In this document: positions 16,591 through 24,622 of the stretch, one piece after another
Numbering within the stretch: position 1 is the first letter of the stretch
Layout of the letters: the number at the start of each line of letters is the position of its first letter
Assembly (NCBI GenBank): GCA_003142615.1
Contig: PLMW01000028.1
Location: forward strand, 118,350-182,349
DNA length: 64,000 nucleotides
Direction: 5' to 3'
Origin: Opitutia bacterium
GTDB lineage: Bacteria > Verrucomicrobiota > Verrucomicrobiia > Opitutales > Opitutaceae
Program-made: the position numbers and the translations under genes
The notes under the pieces: model-generated
The model's database searches: none
What the model was told of the DNA's origin: nothing
Seen by the model: the letters and a program-made list of their open reading frames with translations, nothing else

Positions 16591-17139
16591 CTAGCGCATC
16601 CCGACCGGCGGGCCGAGGATTTCGCGCAGCACGACGGCCCGGCGCAGGCCGGCCGGAGTTCGCAGATCCGCCGGCAGCCGGTTCGCCGGTGCAGCAACGG
16701 GTGCCTCGACGGTCGCCGGCGCGATCCTGGCATGTGCCGGTCGGGCTGTCTCCAATTCCCGGAGCCGCGCGAGCATTTGCTGCTGCCGCTCCAGTTCCCC
16801 CGAGTAGCCCGGGGCCGCCGCCGCATCCATGGCCTGCAAGGGCGGCTCGACCATGACCGGACGCACCTCTTCAAACATCGGCGGAGGTTCCGGAAACTCC
16901 GGAGCCTCTTCGACGGAATCAGGTGCGGGCGGTGGGACTGGCATAAGGCCGCGCCGCTCCATGATCCGGCGGCGGATTTCCTCCTGGATGCGGCGCGTGC
17001 GCTCCGCCTCCTGCCCGTCCCTCGCGGGCGCTTCACCCGCCGTCTCCTGCGTGCGGGCCTGCTTGAATTTCTGCAGGATCGCCACGATCGCGATCGCGAC
17101 CACGACGAGCGCCTGCGGGTGATTGAGCAGCCAGTCCAT
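16591..17139 (-). CDS. Small membrane-anchored protein at the end of the FloA operon, unknown function
   Basis: The 182-residue product has an N-terminal membrane helix (HPQALVVVAIAIVAILQKF, about residues 7-25), a charged helix (RRIQEEIRRRIMERRG), and a Pro/Glu-rich middle (FPEPPPMFEEVRP). A second coiled stretch (ELERQQQMLARLRELE) comes before a distinct C terminus (TPAGLRRAVVLREILGPPVG). It follows floA by 70 bases on the same strand. The C-terminal motif looks like a conserved docking peptide, but I do not recognise the family. A role beside flotillin microdomains is inference from position only. Confidence 0.65.
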   Translation of the reverse strand: MDWLLNHPQALVVVAIAIVAILQKFKQARTQETAGEAPARDGQEAERTRRIQEEIRRRIMERRGLMPVPPPAPDSVEEAPEFPEPPPMFEEVRPVMVEPPLQAMDAAAAPGYSGELERQQQMLARLRELETARPAHARIAPATVEAPVAAPANRLPADLRTPAGLRRAVVLREILGPPVGMR

Positions 17140-17209
17140 GGGAAGCGGTGTACGAATCAGGAGGAGCCGGATTCAAACAAGACCCGCCGGTCCAGTTCTC
17201 CAGCCCGGC

Positions 17210-18217
17210 TCATTTTTTCCCGCTTTCGGGCTGCGCGATGGCGGTGCGCATGTCGGTATCGGCCTGGATGTTTTGCATGCGGTAATAATCCATCACACCG
17301 AGCCGGCCGTTGCGGAACGCCTCGGCCATGGCGAGCGGGACCTGCGCCTCCGCCTCGACGACCTTGGCCTGCATTTCCTGCACCCGGGCCTTCATTTCCT
17401 GTTCGAGCGCCACGGCGGCCGCGCGGCGGATCTCCGCCTGGGCCTGGGCCATGTTCTTGTTGGCCTCGGCCTGCGCCACCTGCAGTCGGGCGCCGATGTT
17501 TTCGCCCACATCGACGTCGGCGATGTCGATCGAAAGAATTTCAAACGCCGTTCCCACGTCGAGACCGCGCGCGAGCACGGTCTTGGAAATGCTGTCCGGG
17601 CTTTCGAGCACGTGCTTGTAGGACTCGGACGTGCCGATGGTCGTCACGATGCCCTCGCCCACGCGGGCGATGATCGTCTCCTCCTTGGCGCCGCCGACGA
17701 AGCGGTCGAGATGCGTCCGCACGGTCACCCGGGCCTTGACCTTGACCTGGATGCCATCCTTGGCCACGCCGTCGATGGTGGTGCGGCCGCTGGCGGGATT
17801 GGGGCAGTCGATCACCTTCGGGTCCACCGAGGTGCGCACGGCCTCCTCGACGGATTTGCCCGAGCCCTTGGTCGCGAGGTCGATGGCGCAGGACCGCTTC
17901 CAATCGAGCGCAATGCCGGCCTTCTGGGCGGCGATGAGGGCGTGGACGCAGGCAATGACGTTGCCGCCCGCGAGATACTGGGCTTCGACCTCATCGATGG
18001 TGACGTCGATGCCCGCCTTCTTCGCCCGGATGCGGGCATCCACGACCAGGCCATACGGCACCTGGCGCAGCCGCATCGCCACAAGGTTGATCATGCCAAC
18101 ATAGGCGCCGGCCAGCCACGCGCGCAGGAACACGCTGAAAAAGGAGAAAAAGATCCCGATGACGATCAGGGCCGCGATGCCGAGAACGATGAAGAATACA
18201 ATGGATAGGTTGATCAT
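17210..18217 (-). CDS. floA: Flotillin-like protein FloA
   Basis: The 335-residue protein has an N-terminal hydrophobic hairpin segment ([20 protein letters not shown]) that inserts in the membrane without crossing fully, a band-7/SPFH domain ([40 protein letters not shown]), and a C-terminal coiled coil rich in Ala-Glu ([19 protein letters not shown]). FloA scaffolds functional membrane microdomains and affects membrane fluidity and protease assembly. Its start overlaps the stop of the short NfeD gene (ATGA), the usual nfeD-floA pairing. Confidence 0.95.
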   Translation of the reverse strand: MINLSIVFFIVLGIAALIVIGIFFSFFSVFLRAWLAGAYVGMINLVAMRLRQVPYGLVVDARIRAKKAGIDVTIDEVEAQYLAGGNVIACVHALIAAQKAGIALDWKRSCAIDLATKGSGKSVEEAVRTSVDPKVIDCPNPASGRTTIDGVAKDGIQVKVKARVTVRTHLDRFVGGAKEETIIARVGEGIVTTIGTSESYKHVLESPDSISKTVLARGLDVGTAFEILSIDIADVDVGENIGARLQVAQAEANKNMAQAQAEIRRAAAVALEQEMKARVQEMQAKVVEAEAQVPLAMAEAFRNGRLGVMDYYRMQNIQADTDMRTAIAQPESGKK

Positions 18218-18681
18218 GATTTGGTGACGGTTAAACGGAAGTTGTCCACGGCGACGACCTTGAGCGTGGTGCCCCTGGCCACGTGCCCGCTCTGCGAGAA
18301 CGCCTCGTAGCGCCGGCCATCGAGCAGCACGTAGCCCGACGGCGCCAGCGTGGTGGCCGCTTCACAGAGTTTCCCCACCACGGTGCCCGCCTCGGCGAGC
18401 GGAGGCTGGCTGGTCGCGCCGATCGAGTCGTGAAGGAAAAAACGTTTTCCCAGCCGCGTCCTGGGCAGCAGACCGAGTTCGGCGTAAAGCGCCAGGCCGA
18501 GAAGTGCGAGGCCGGCCAGCACGGCCAGACCGCCGCCACGCGCGCCGTAATGCATGAAGGCCACAATGCAGCCCCACAGCATCGCCGCGCCGCCGAGGAT
18601 GCCGAGGACGGAGCTGGGCATGAAGACCTCAAACACGAGCAACACCGTGCCGAGCAGGAACAGCAGAAGAATCGCGGTCAT
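18214..18681 (-). CDS. Short NfeD-family protein (membrane plus OB-fold domain)
   Basis: The 155-residue product has an N-terminal hydrophobic helix ([20 protein letters not shown]), two further membrane helices, and a C-terminal OB fold ([30 protein letters not shown]). The [14 protein letters not shown] segment is the NfeD signature. It lacks the protease domain. ATG 18679-18681 overlaps the stop of the long NfeD gene, so the two are translationally coupled. A partner role with FloA is known for NfeD-family proteins. Confidence 0.88.
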   Translation of the reverse strand: MTAILLLFLLGTVLLVFEVFMPSSVLGILGGAAMLWGCIVAFMHYGARGGGLAVLAGLALLGLALYAELGLLPRTRLGKRFFLHDSIGATSQPPLAEAGTVVGKLCEAATTLAPSGYVLLDGRRYEAFSQSGHVARGTTLKVVAVDNFRLTVTKS

Positions 18682-20168
18682 GTCGAAATTTTCTCCACTT
18701 TGAGCCCGAAATCCGTGCGGCCGATCACCACGACCGGCGTGCCGGCCGCGGCGGAACCGAGTTCGAGCTGGGCCTGATAACGGCGCCCGTCGATCTCCAC
18801 CTCCCCGCCCGGGCGCAGCGGCGTGATCACCACGCCCTGTCTGCCGATGAGCGCGGCGGCACTCGCCGCACCCTCCGGCGCCGTGCCCGCCACCTGCGCC
18901 GAGGATCCGATCGCCGCCTGCAACACCATCCGGTCCCACAGCCAGCCTTTGGGCAGGAAGCGTGCGAGCAGCACGATCAACACGAGCGCCAGGGCGAGGC
19001 CGGTGCCGAGGTTGACAAGCGGCATGAGAAACAGATCGCCCGAGGTCGTAATGGTCACGGGTTCGTTGGGCCAGATGTCGGCCATCGCCCACACCAGTGA
19101 GCCGAGCATGAGCGCCACCCCGCTCACCGCCATGACGGCCACGCCCGGCAAGAAGAACACCTCCACGGCCAGCAGCAGCAGGCCGACGGCGAACAGGATC
19201 ATCGGCTCGTGACCGGAGAAGCCCGCCACGTAGTGGCCGAGGAACACGACCGCCAGCAGCGCGATGCCGGCGATGCCAAAGAAACCAAAGCCCGGGGTCT
19301 TGAATTCAATGAAAAGGCAGAGCACGCCCAGCCCCATGAGCACCGGCGCAATGGTGTTGAGCCAGACGGCCAGCTGCTCCGACCATGTGACGTCGAGCTG
19401 GACGATCTCATAGCCCCCCGCGCCGAACTTCTGCTGGAGGAGATCGTCGATATTCTTCGCCATGCCTGCCGCGAGCAGCGGATGGGGGGGGTCGCCGTAG
19501 GTTTTCGCCGCCTCGCTGGCCGTGAGCGAAAGCAGTTCGCCCTTGGGCTTGATGACCACATCGCCGATTTTCAGCTCGTAGTCCTTGTCGATCATGGCCG
19601 AGATCACCTGGCCACGGTAGCCCCTGCCCTCGGAGATCGCCCGCACACGGGCCTTCAGGTAGCTGACGATCTTCAACTTCATCGTCTCGTCGATATCCTG
19701 ACCCGTCATTGACACCGGCGCGGCGGCGCCGATCACCCCGTCGGGTGCAAACCAGATTTCCTGCGTCATGGCCGAGATAAAGGCCCCGGCGGAAACCGCC
19801 TCCTTGTCCACGAAGGTGACCGTCTGGCCGTGGAATTTCCCCAATGCCTCCATGATCTCGAAGGTCACGTCGAGCGCGCCGCCCGGCGTCTCCATGTCCA
19901 GCACCACCATGTCCGCCTTGCGCTCGATGGCTTCCTTCAGACCCCGCCGGAGGATGTAAAGCACCGGCTGGGCAATCTGGTCGCGCACGGGCATGACATA
20001 CACCATGACCATTCTGGCCTGCTTGCCTCGCTCCGATGCCACCGGGTCCGCCGGTGGCCCGCCGCCGGCGGGAGAAGCCGTGGGGGATGCAGACGCCGCC
20101 GCCTCAGCCGCTGCGACCAGCACGGCCAGCATCCCCAGCAGGCAGAGCTGAAGAAATTTCCCAGGCAT
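18678..20168 (-). CDS. Long NfeD protein with ClpP-like serine protease domain
   Basis: From ATG 20168 the product is 496 residues. The signal peptide is MPGKFLQLCLLGMLAVLVAA. The ClpP-class (S49-like) domain includes VVLDMETPGGALDVTFEIME and DKEAVSAGAFISAMTQEIW, where the Ser in VSAGAFIS is the expected nucleophile. Multiple membrane helices follow (for example FGFFGIAGIALLAVVFLGHY), and an OB fold ends the protein (GRQGVVITPLRPGGEVEIDG). Homologues cleave stomatin/flotillin partners near their hydrophobic C termini. An open frame upstream to 20267 lacks family similarity, so I prefer the later start. Confidence 0.9.
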   Translation of the reverse strand: MPGKFLQLCLLGMLAVLVAAAEAAASASPTASPAGGGPPADPVASERGKQARMVMVYVMPVRDQIAQPVLYILRRGLKEAIERKADMVVLDMETPGGALDVTFEIMEALGKFHGQTVTFVDKEAVSAGAFISAMTQEIWFAPDGVIGAAAPVSMTGQDIDETMKLKIVSYLKARVRAISEGRGYRGQVISAMIDKDYELKIGDVVIKPKGELLSLTASEAAKTYGDPPHPLLAAGMAKNIDDLLQQKFGAGGYEIVQLDVTWSEQLAVWLNTIAPVLMGLGVLCLFIEFKTPGFGFFGIAGIALLAVVFLGHYVAGFSGHEPMILFAVGLLLLAVEVFFLPGVAVMAVSGVALMLGSLVWAMADIWPNEPVTITTSGDLFLMPLVNLGTGLALALVLIVLLARFLPKGWLWDRMVLQAAIGSSAQVAGTAPEGAASAAALIGRQGVVITPLRPGGEVEIDGRRYQAQLELGSAAAGTPVVVIGRTDFGLKVEKIST

Positions 20169-20402
20169 AAATGTGCGCCACTCTGACGAGCACCAACCCC
20201 CGACGCAAGCGCCCCGATGGAGCAAGGCGTTACACCCCGCGCCATTCTTTGTCATGGGCCGCCGCATTCAGTCGCCCGGGACGGCCATCCTCCCGTGGCC
20301 CGGGCGGCCACCCCGCCCCCTGGCAGACCTGCTCCCACCCCTCAAACGCACGTGAAAATGTCTTTGTCGACGTCGGACTCATTCTCTACACCCTTGTTGC
20401 GC

Positions 20403-21326
20403 ATGGAAAAAATTCCCTACCTTGGCCACACCCTGACCCGCTGGCAGGTGGGCCCCTCCACCTTTCTCGCGTTGCCCGAAAAGGGTGCGCGCCTCATGAA
20501 CTGGCACCTGACACTCGGCGATGGTTCCGTCCGCGACGTCATTTACTGGCCCGAGCTGCCGGCGCTCGATGACATCGCCAAGGTTCGCGGCGGGAATCCC
20601 ATTCTCTTCCCCTTTTGCGGCCGCACCTTCGACCGCGGAGACATCCACTTCTGGCGCGACGAAAACAACACGCGTCGGGCGATGCCGATTCATGGCATCG
20701 CCCGGCAGGGCAACTTTCAAGTCACGCGCCTCGACGAGCGCGGGTTTACGTCGCTCTTCCAACCCGGAGAGGAGGCCCGCGCCGCCTACCCGTACGATTA
20801 CGAATTCACCGTCAGCTATCGCTTCGAGCCGCTGGCCCTATTCGTGGAGCTGAGCCTGCGCAACCTCGACACCAAACCCATCCCCTGGAGTGCCGGCCAC
20901 CACTTCTATTTCACCCTGCCATGGGGCGAAGGCCGGACGCGGGCGGATTACTTCATCAGGATTCCTGCCCGCGCGACGCTTCGGCAGAACTTTGAGCAGG
21001 GCCAGTTGCACATCGGCCCCCGTCTCGGGCCCGAGGAATCACTCGCCAACAAAGACCTGATTGATGTCTTCCACACGGCGCTCAAAAACAACGCCGTCGT
21101 CTTCGGGGAACGCGGCGGCGAAGATCAGATCATCCTGCGCATCGGCCCCGATCGCGTCCCGCCCAAGCCGGCGGTCGTGGTCACGTGGGCGCCCGACGAC
21201 AACTCGCCGTTCTACTGCGTGGAGCCGTGGATGGGACCGGCCAATTCACCCGAGCACAAGACCGGCCTTTACCACGTCGCGCCGAGCGAGACCCAGACGT
21301 TCCTCGTTGAAGTCAGCCTGAAATAG
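20403..21326 (+). CDS. Aldose 1-epimerase family protein
   Basis: The 307-residue product fits the galactose mutarotase superfamily. HGIARQGNF and [15 protein letters not shown] hold the two active-site His, and [12 protein letters not shown] holds the catalytic Glu. It probably interconverts the anomers of an aldose or a hexose 6-phosphate. ATG 20403 gives the usual N terminus ([19 protein letters not shown]); the frame is open back to 20217 without similarity. It is transcribed away from the NfeD operon, with about 230 bases between the two starts. The substrate is not defined. Confidence 0.85.
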   Translation: MEKIPYLGHTLTRWQVGPSTFLALPEKGARLMNWHLTLGDGSVRDVIYWPELPALDDIAKVRGGNPILFPFCGRTFDRGDIHFWRDENNTRRAMPIHGIARQGNFQVTRLDERGFTSLFQPGEEARAAYPYDYEFTVSYRFEPLALFVELSLRNLDTKPIPWSAGHHFYFTLPWGEGRTRADYFIRIPARATLRQNFEQGQLHIGPRLGPEESLANKDLIDVFHTALKNNAVVFGERGGEDQIILRIGPDRVPPKPAVVVTWAPDDNSPFYCVEPWMGPANSPEHKTGLYHVAPSETQTFLVEVSLK

Positions 21327-21489
21327 TCCCCGGGGTTCTTGCTGCCGGTTCGCAGGCCGGCCGCGCCGGCGGACAGACCCGGCGGTCGCCTTACCGCGAT
21401 CCATTCCGCCAATAAACATGGTGAAATCTGGCTGGGCGATTTATCCTGGGCCGTTACACTCCCCCCGCACCGCCATCCAGCAACCCGCC

Positions 21490-21810
21490 ATGTTCACCCT
21501 GTTTCCAAGCCTGGCCATCCTCGACGTCGGGGGCACCGAGATCTTGATGATCATGCTGGTGATCTTGCTGCTCTTCGGCAGCAAGCGGATGCCTGAACTG
21601 GCCCGCAGTCTCGGGAAGTCCATCCGCGAATTCAAGAAGGCGGCCGGCAGCCTTGAAGAGGAGCTCAAACGGGCCCTGGAGACGCCTCCCCCACCGCCAC
21701 AGCCGCGCCGGCCGGCGGCTCCAACCGGGACGGACCTTTCGTCGAAGGACACCACCCAACCTCCATCAAGCGAACCAGCGCAGCCTCCCGAGGAGAACCC
21801 TTATTCCTAG
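21490..21810 (+). CDS. tatA: Sec-independent translocase protein TatA/TatE
   Basis: The 106-residue protein begins [20 protein letters not shown], then a membrane helix ([20 protein letters not shown]) with the [20 protein letters not shown] hinge and amphipathic helix that define TatA. A Pro-rich, acidic C-terminal tail of about 45 residues follows. TatA multimers form the conduit for folded proteins. TatC is not nearby. ATG 21490 matches the family start; the frame is open to 21418 only by chance. Confidence 0.92.
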   Translation: MFTLFPSLAILDVGGTEILMIMLVILLLFGSKRMPELARSLGKSIREFKKAAGSLEEELKRALETPPPPPQPRRPAAPTGTDLSSKDTTQPPSSEPAQPPEENPYS

Positions 21811-21813
21811 AGG

Positions 21814-22152
21814 ATGGTTGGCCGGCAATTTGTGCGCTTGGGGCGCCGGGAACCATCCACCCCCATGGTTGACGAGTCCCAACCCGTCCGCATTCCCATC
21901 ACTGGCGAGCTGGATCTGCATACTTTCCAGCCCGCTGAAATAGCCAGCCTCCTCGGGGAGTATCTCGCCGCCTGCCAGGAACGCGGACTGGGCGAAGTGC
22001 GCATCATTCACGGCAAAGGGACCGGCACCCTGCGCGAGACCGTCCACGCACTGCTGCGCCGGTCAACGCTCGTGGCGTCTTTCCGCCTGGGTGATGAAAC
22101 CAGCGGCGGCTGGGGTGCCACTCTGGTCATGCTGAAGGTCCCGCCGAAATGA
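21814..22152 (+). CDS. Smr (MutS2 C-terminal) domain protein
   Basis: The protein of up to 112 residues is almost entirely one Smr domain: ELDLHTFQPAEIASLLGEYL and VRIIHGKGTGTLRETVHALL, with the LDLHxF and H-G-K-G-T-G motifs of this nuclease-type fold. Such stand-alone Smr proteins cleave RNA or DNA in other organisms. ATG 21814 lies four bases after tatA, with GAGG only two bases before it; ATG 21865 (MVDESQPVRIPI) is equally possible and would drop 17 poorly conserved residues. Confidence 0.85.
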   Translation: MVGRQFVRLGRREPSTPMVDESQPVRIPITGELDLHTFQPAEIASLLGEYLAACQERGLGEVRIIHGKGTGTLRETVHALLRRSTLVASFRLGDETSGGWGATLVMLKVPPK

Positions 22153-22212
22153 TTCAGCGTCCTGCCGTTTATCCGTCACGGTTGCCGCCCGTCACTGCGG
22201 GGTTGTGCTGAC

Positions 22213-22243
22213 AGGAGGAAGCTGCATGCTGTGTCTCGCATGA
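22213..22243 (+). promoter_or_regulatory. Strong ribosome binding site and five-codon minicistron (MLCLA) coupled to the next gene
   Basis: AGGAGG at 22213-22218 is followed seven bases later by ATG 22226. That frame reads Met-Leu-Cys-Leu-Ala and stops at TGA 22241-22243. The stop overlaps the ATG (22240) of the DUF4199 gene as ATGA. The downstream ATG has no good Shine-Dalgarno sequence at normal distance. This layout fits translation of the main gene by re-initiation. GTG 22231, in frame with the main gene and 12 bases from AGGAGG, is an alternative start. Confidence 0.55.
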
Positions 22244-22776
22244 ACACTACGTTTTTCTACGGACTTATGCTCGCAGTGAGTAACATCGTGCTCACGCTCG
22301 TCTTCTTTTTTCTCGGCTATCAGACCGACAAGATGCTGCAAGGCCGATGGATCGTCTCATTGCTGCCCCTGGTGGTGACGATCATAGTGATGTGGCTTGG
22401 CATCAAGGCTGTCCGCGAGGAGGCGAAAGACAAGTCGCTCCGCTATGGCAAAGGTGTGGGCACCGGCGTGCTCATCGCCCTTTATGCAGGTCTCATCGGA
22501 GCCGTTTATACTTATATCCACTTCACGTTTATCAACCCGAACTTTGCTGACTACGCCATCGATATGGCACGGCAGCAGTGGACCGCTGCGGGAATGAGTG
22601 ATAACCAGATGGAGAAAGCTGAGAAATTCACCCAACTGATATACAAACCCGCGGTACTGGCGGTCATGGGCGCCATTCTTTCGCCGATTATCGGGCTGGT
22701 CCTTTCATTGATCCTTTCTGCCTTCCTAAAGCGCCAGCCGGAAGCTATCGCTGAAGTCACCCCGCCGGTGACGTGA
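22240..22776 (+). CDS. DUF4199-family membrane protein
   Basis: The 178-residue product has four predicted membrane helices: GLMLAVSNIVLTLVFFFLGY, WIVSLLPLVVTIIVMWLGIK, GTGVLIALYAGLIGAVYTYI, and a last one around AVMGAILSPIIGLVLSLILS. The periplasmic loop NPNFADYAIDMARQQWTAAG and the K-SLRYGKGVGTG segment are typical of DUF4199, a family without known function common in Bacteroidota and Verrucomicrobiota. It ends upstream of a strong terminator. Confidence 0.8.
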   Translation: MNTTFFYGLMLAVSNIVLTLVFFFLGYQTDKMLQGRWIVSLLPLVVTIIVMWLGIKAVREEAKDKSLRYGKGVGTGVLIALYAGLIGAVYTYIHFTFINPNFADYAIDMARQQWTAAGMSDNQMEKAEKFTQLIYKPAVLAVMGAILSPIIGLVLSLILSAFLKRQPEAIAEVTPPVT

Positions 22777-22827
22777 GCTTGTGCTTTCCACGGTCTCTGC
22801 AGCCACGCGGCAAACAGATTAAATGAA

Positions 22828-22855
22828 GAGGCCGGAACCTTGCGGTTCCGGCCTC
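22828..22855. terminator. Hairpin with 12-base perfect stem, likely bidirectional terminator
   Basis: GAGGCCGGAACC (22828-22839), loop TTGC, GGTTCCGGCCTC (22844-22855) form a perfect stem. It lies between the DUF4199 gene on the plus strand and a small gene on the minus strand that end toward each other. On the plus side only CATGTTTACT follows; on the minus side a TTCATTTAAT stretch follows, closer to an intrinsic terminator tail. Confidence 0.8.
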
Positions 22856-22884
22856 CATGTTTACTGAATCATCGAACCGGCGGC

Positions 22885-23085
22885 TCAGCGGGTGCCCTGA
22901 ATCCGCAGTTTGCTGCGGTAATCAAAGGCCGCCAGGACCAGCAGCGCGATTACTGTGCCACTCCCGAAAAGGATGGAGAACAGGTTGAAGTCCCGCACCC
23001 TTTCCTGGGAAAGGCCGAGGAAAACCGCTGCCGCAAGCACGACGCCTGCCGGAACGAATTTCATCAGTCTACTTTCGTGGTTCAT
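22885..23085 (-). CDS. Small two-helix membrane protein, unknown
   Basis: The 66-residue product begins MNHESRLMKFVPAGVVLAAA and has two hydrophobic segments (about residues 9-25 and 38-53) joined by QERVRDFN, with a basic tail (DYRSKLRIQGTR). Composition and third-base GC are as expected for a real gene. It is transcribed away from the OxyR-like regulator, with about 110 bases between starts. The regulator's operator lies in that gap, so it may be a target. No family is recognised. Confidence 0.6.
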   Translation of the reverse strand: MNHESRLMKFVPAGVVLAAAVFLGLSQERVRDFNLFSILFGSGTVIALLVLAAFDYRSKLRIQGTR

Positions 23086-23171
23086 GGTTAACTTTCTATT
23101 TCAGGTTAATGGCTCCTTGTGGAACCGCGGACAGTATACCCCGGACTTGCGATAATAAAAGTAACATGCTT

Positions 23172-23197
23172 CTATCAACTCCATAGCTATTACCTAT
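23172..23197 (+). promoter_or_regulatory. OxyR-type operator overlapping the regulator's start codon
   Basis: CTAT (23172-23175), seven bases, ATAG (23183-23186), seven bases, CTAT (23194-23197) match three of the four tetranucleotides of the classic OxyR site at the exact spacing. The downstream half ATAGCTATTACCTAT also fits the fuller half-site pattern with T and A at the inner positions. The fourth element expected at 23161-23164 reads GTAA instead. The last CTAT includes the A and T of the ATG start, so binding would block its own gene: likely autoregulation. Confidence 0.6.
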
Positions 23198-24122
23198 GGA
23201 ACTGAACCAACTCCGCTACTTCCTGGCCGCCTCTGAAGCGGGAAATTTCACCCGCGCCGCAGCGAGGTGCAACATATCCCAACCATCTCTCAGTCAGCAG
23301 ATAATACATCTCGAACGCGAGCTTGGCCACAAGCTGTTCCACCGCTTGGGACGTCGCGTTGTTCCGACAGAGGCAGGACAGGTTTTCTTGGAACGGACGC
23401 GCGACATACTCCGCAAGGTGGAGGATGCTTCCAAGGAGTTAAAGGACAGCCCGACTTTGGAGCGGCACATCAAGGTCGGTACTGTGCCCACGCTAGCTCC
23501 TTATCTGCTGCCGCCTGTGCTCAAGCACTGCCGTGAGCTTCACCCCAATCTGCTGGTTCACACCCATGAAGACTTTCGCCCGGACTTGATGCGGGGAGTC
23601 ATCGAGGGCGATCTCGATCTGGCCATCGTGCCCCAGCCGGTGAGGGATCCCCATGTTTCCACGGAAGTCTTATTCAACGAACCACTCCTACTGGTCGTAC
23701 GCCGGAGCCACCCCCTCGCCACCAAGCCCGCCATCACCGCGCGCGACCTGGCTGATGAAAGTTTCGTGCTGCTGGGCCATTCCAGCACCCTCTCGATGGA
23801 GATTGAGCGTTTTTGTGGCGATCACGATTTTGCTCCACAGCTCGGGCACCGCTGCTCGCAGGTTGCCACGGTGAAAGCGCTGGTCGCCCTTGGCGAGGGC
23901 ATCTCAATCCTGCCGCGCATCGCCCGCAGGCCGGAGGACCGAAAGACCCTCGTCTATCGGGAACTTACCGGCCGTGTGCCCATGCGTGAAGTGGTCATTG
24001 TCCGCCATCTGCAGCGCTATCAAACCAAAGGAACGGAACTGTTCCTTAAGGTGCTCCGCGCTTCTGTCGCCGAACTGGCGGCTGCGGGTGAAGTCAAAGG
24101 CCGACCGGTGGTGGCGCCCTGA
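23196..24122 (+). CDS. LysR-family regulator of OxyR type
   Basis: The 308-residue protein has an N-terminal winged HTH (MELNQLRYFLAASEAGNFTR, ISQPSLSQQIIHLERELGHK) and a LysR effector domain. VGTVPTLAPYLLPPVLKHC and the ISILPRIA segment near its end are close to OxyR. At the position of OxyR's peroxide-reacting Cys the sequence reads GHSS (Ser196) instead of GHC, while the partner Cys is kept as FC (Cys207). It may therefore sense something else or act without disulfide switching. An OxyR-like operator covers its start. The small membrane gene is divergent; DUF4199 lies beyond. Confidence 0.85.
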   Translation: MELNQLRYFLAASEAGNFTRAAARCNISQPSLSQQIIHLERELGHKLFHRLGRRVVPTEAGQVFLERTRDILRKVEDASKELKDSPTLERHIKVGTVPTLAPYLLPPVLKHCRELHPNLLVHTHEDFRPDLMRGVIEGDLDLAIVPQPVRDPHVSTEVLFNEPLLLVVRRSHPLATKPAITARDLADESFVLLGHSSTLSMEIERFCGDHDFAPQLGHRCSQVATVKALVALGEGISILPRIARRPEDRKTLVYRELTGRVPMREVVIVRHLQRYQTKGTELFLKVLRASVAELAAAGEVKGRPVVAP

Positions 24123-24282
24123 GTCGCCAGCGACCTGAACCCGCCGGGCCCATCCACCCACCACGGCTCGGCCGCCCTGCGGTCGGGCACTTGCCTGCTG
24201 TGGCGGCGGCATTGTTGTCCGCGCACAGCCGTCCCTTTCGGGTTTGCCCGGGGTTCTGCACGCCACTAATGTCCTCACCCTT

Positions 24283-24600
24283 ATGATCGATCTCATCAAA
24301 AAGACTCTGCTGGCAGGTGTAGGGGCAACGATTATCACCAAGGAAAAAGTCGAGGCGGCGCTGCAGGATTACATCCGGCAAGGCAAAGTCTCGGCTGGTG
24401 ATGCGCGCATCATGGCCGAGAAGATTGCGGAGCAGGGCCGCAAGGAATTCGAGATTATGAGCGCGGAGCTGGCCGCCAAATTAAGGGAACTCGCGGAAAA
24501 GGCCGACCTGACGCATAAGGCACGCATCGAGGCATTGGAGGCACGCGTGAAGAAACTCGAACAAGCCCTCGCCGCGCGCGGCCCTGACCGCAACGCCTGA
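24283..24600 (+). CDS. Phasin-like helical protein next to an ABC1 kinase
   Basis: The 105-residue product starts MIDLIKKTLLAGVGATIITK, followed by KVEAALQDYIRQGKVSAGDA, then a long helix and a C-terminal coiled coil (EALEARVKKLEQALAARG). It resembles the small PhaF/phasin-like proteins annotated as polyhydroxyalkanoate synthesis regulators. Neighbours include no PHA synthase. It lies 22 bases before the UbiB-type kinase gene, so the two probably form an operon. ATG 24283 gives the typical N terminus. Confidence 0.7.
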   Translation: MIDLIKKTLLAGVGATIITKEKVEAALQDYIRQGKVSAGDARIMAEKIAEQGRKEFEIMSAELAAKLRELAEKADLTHKARIEALEARVKKLEQALAARGPDRNA

Positions 24601-24622
24601 CCGGCTCCGCCCGCTCACTCCC

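Noticed and set aside
22981..23195. Sigma-70 promoter boxes before the OxyR-like gene
   Set aside because: TTGCGA with TTCTAT at 17 bases is possible, but the -10 box is too weak to report as a feature.
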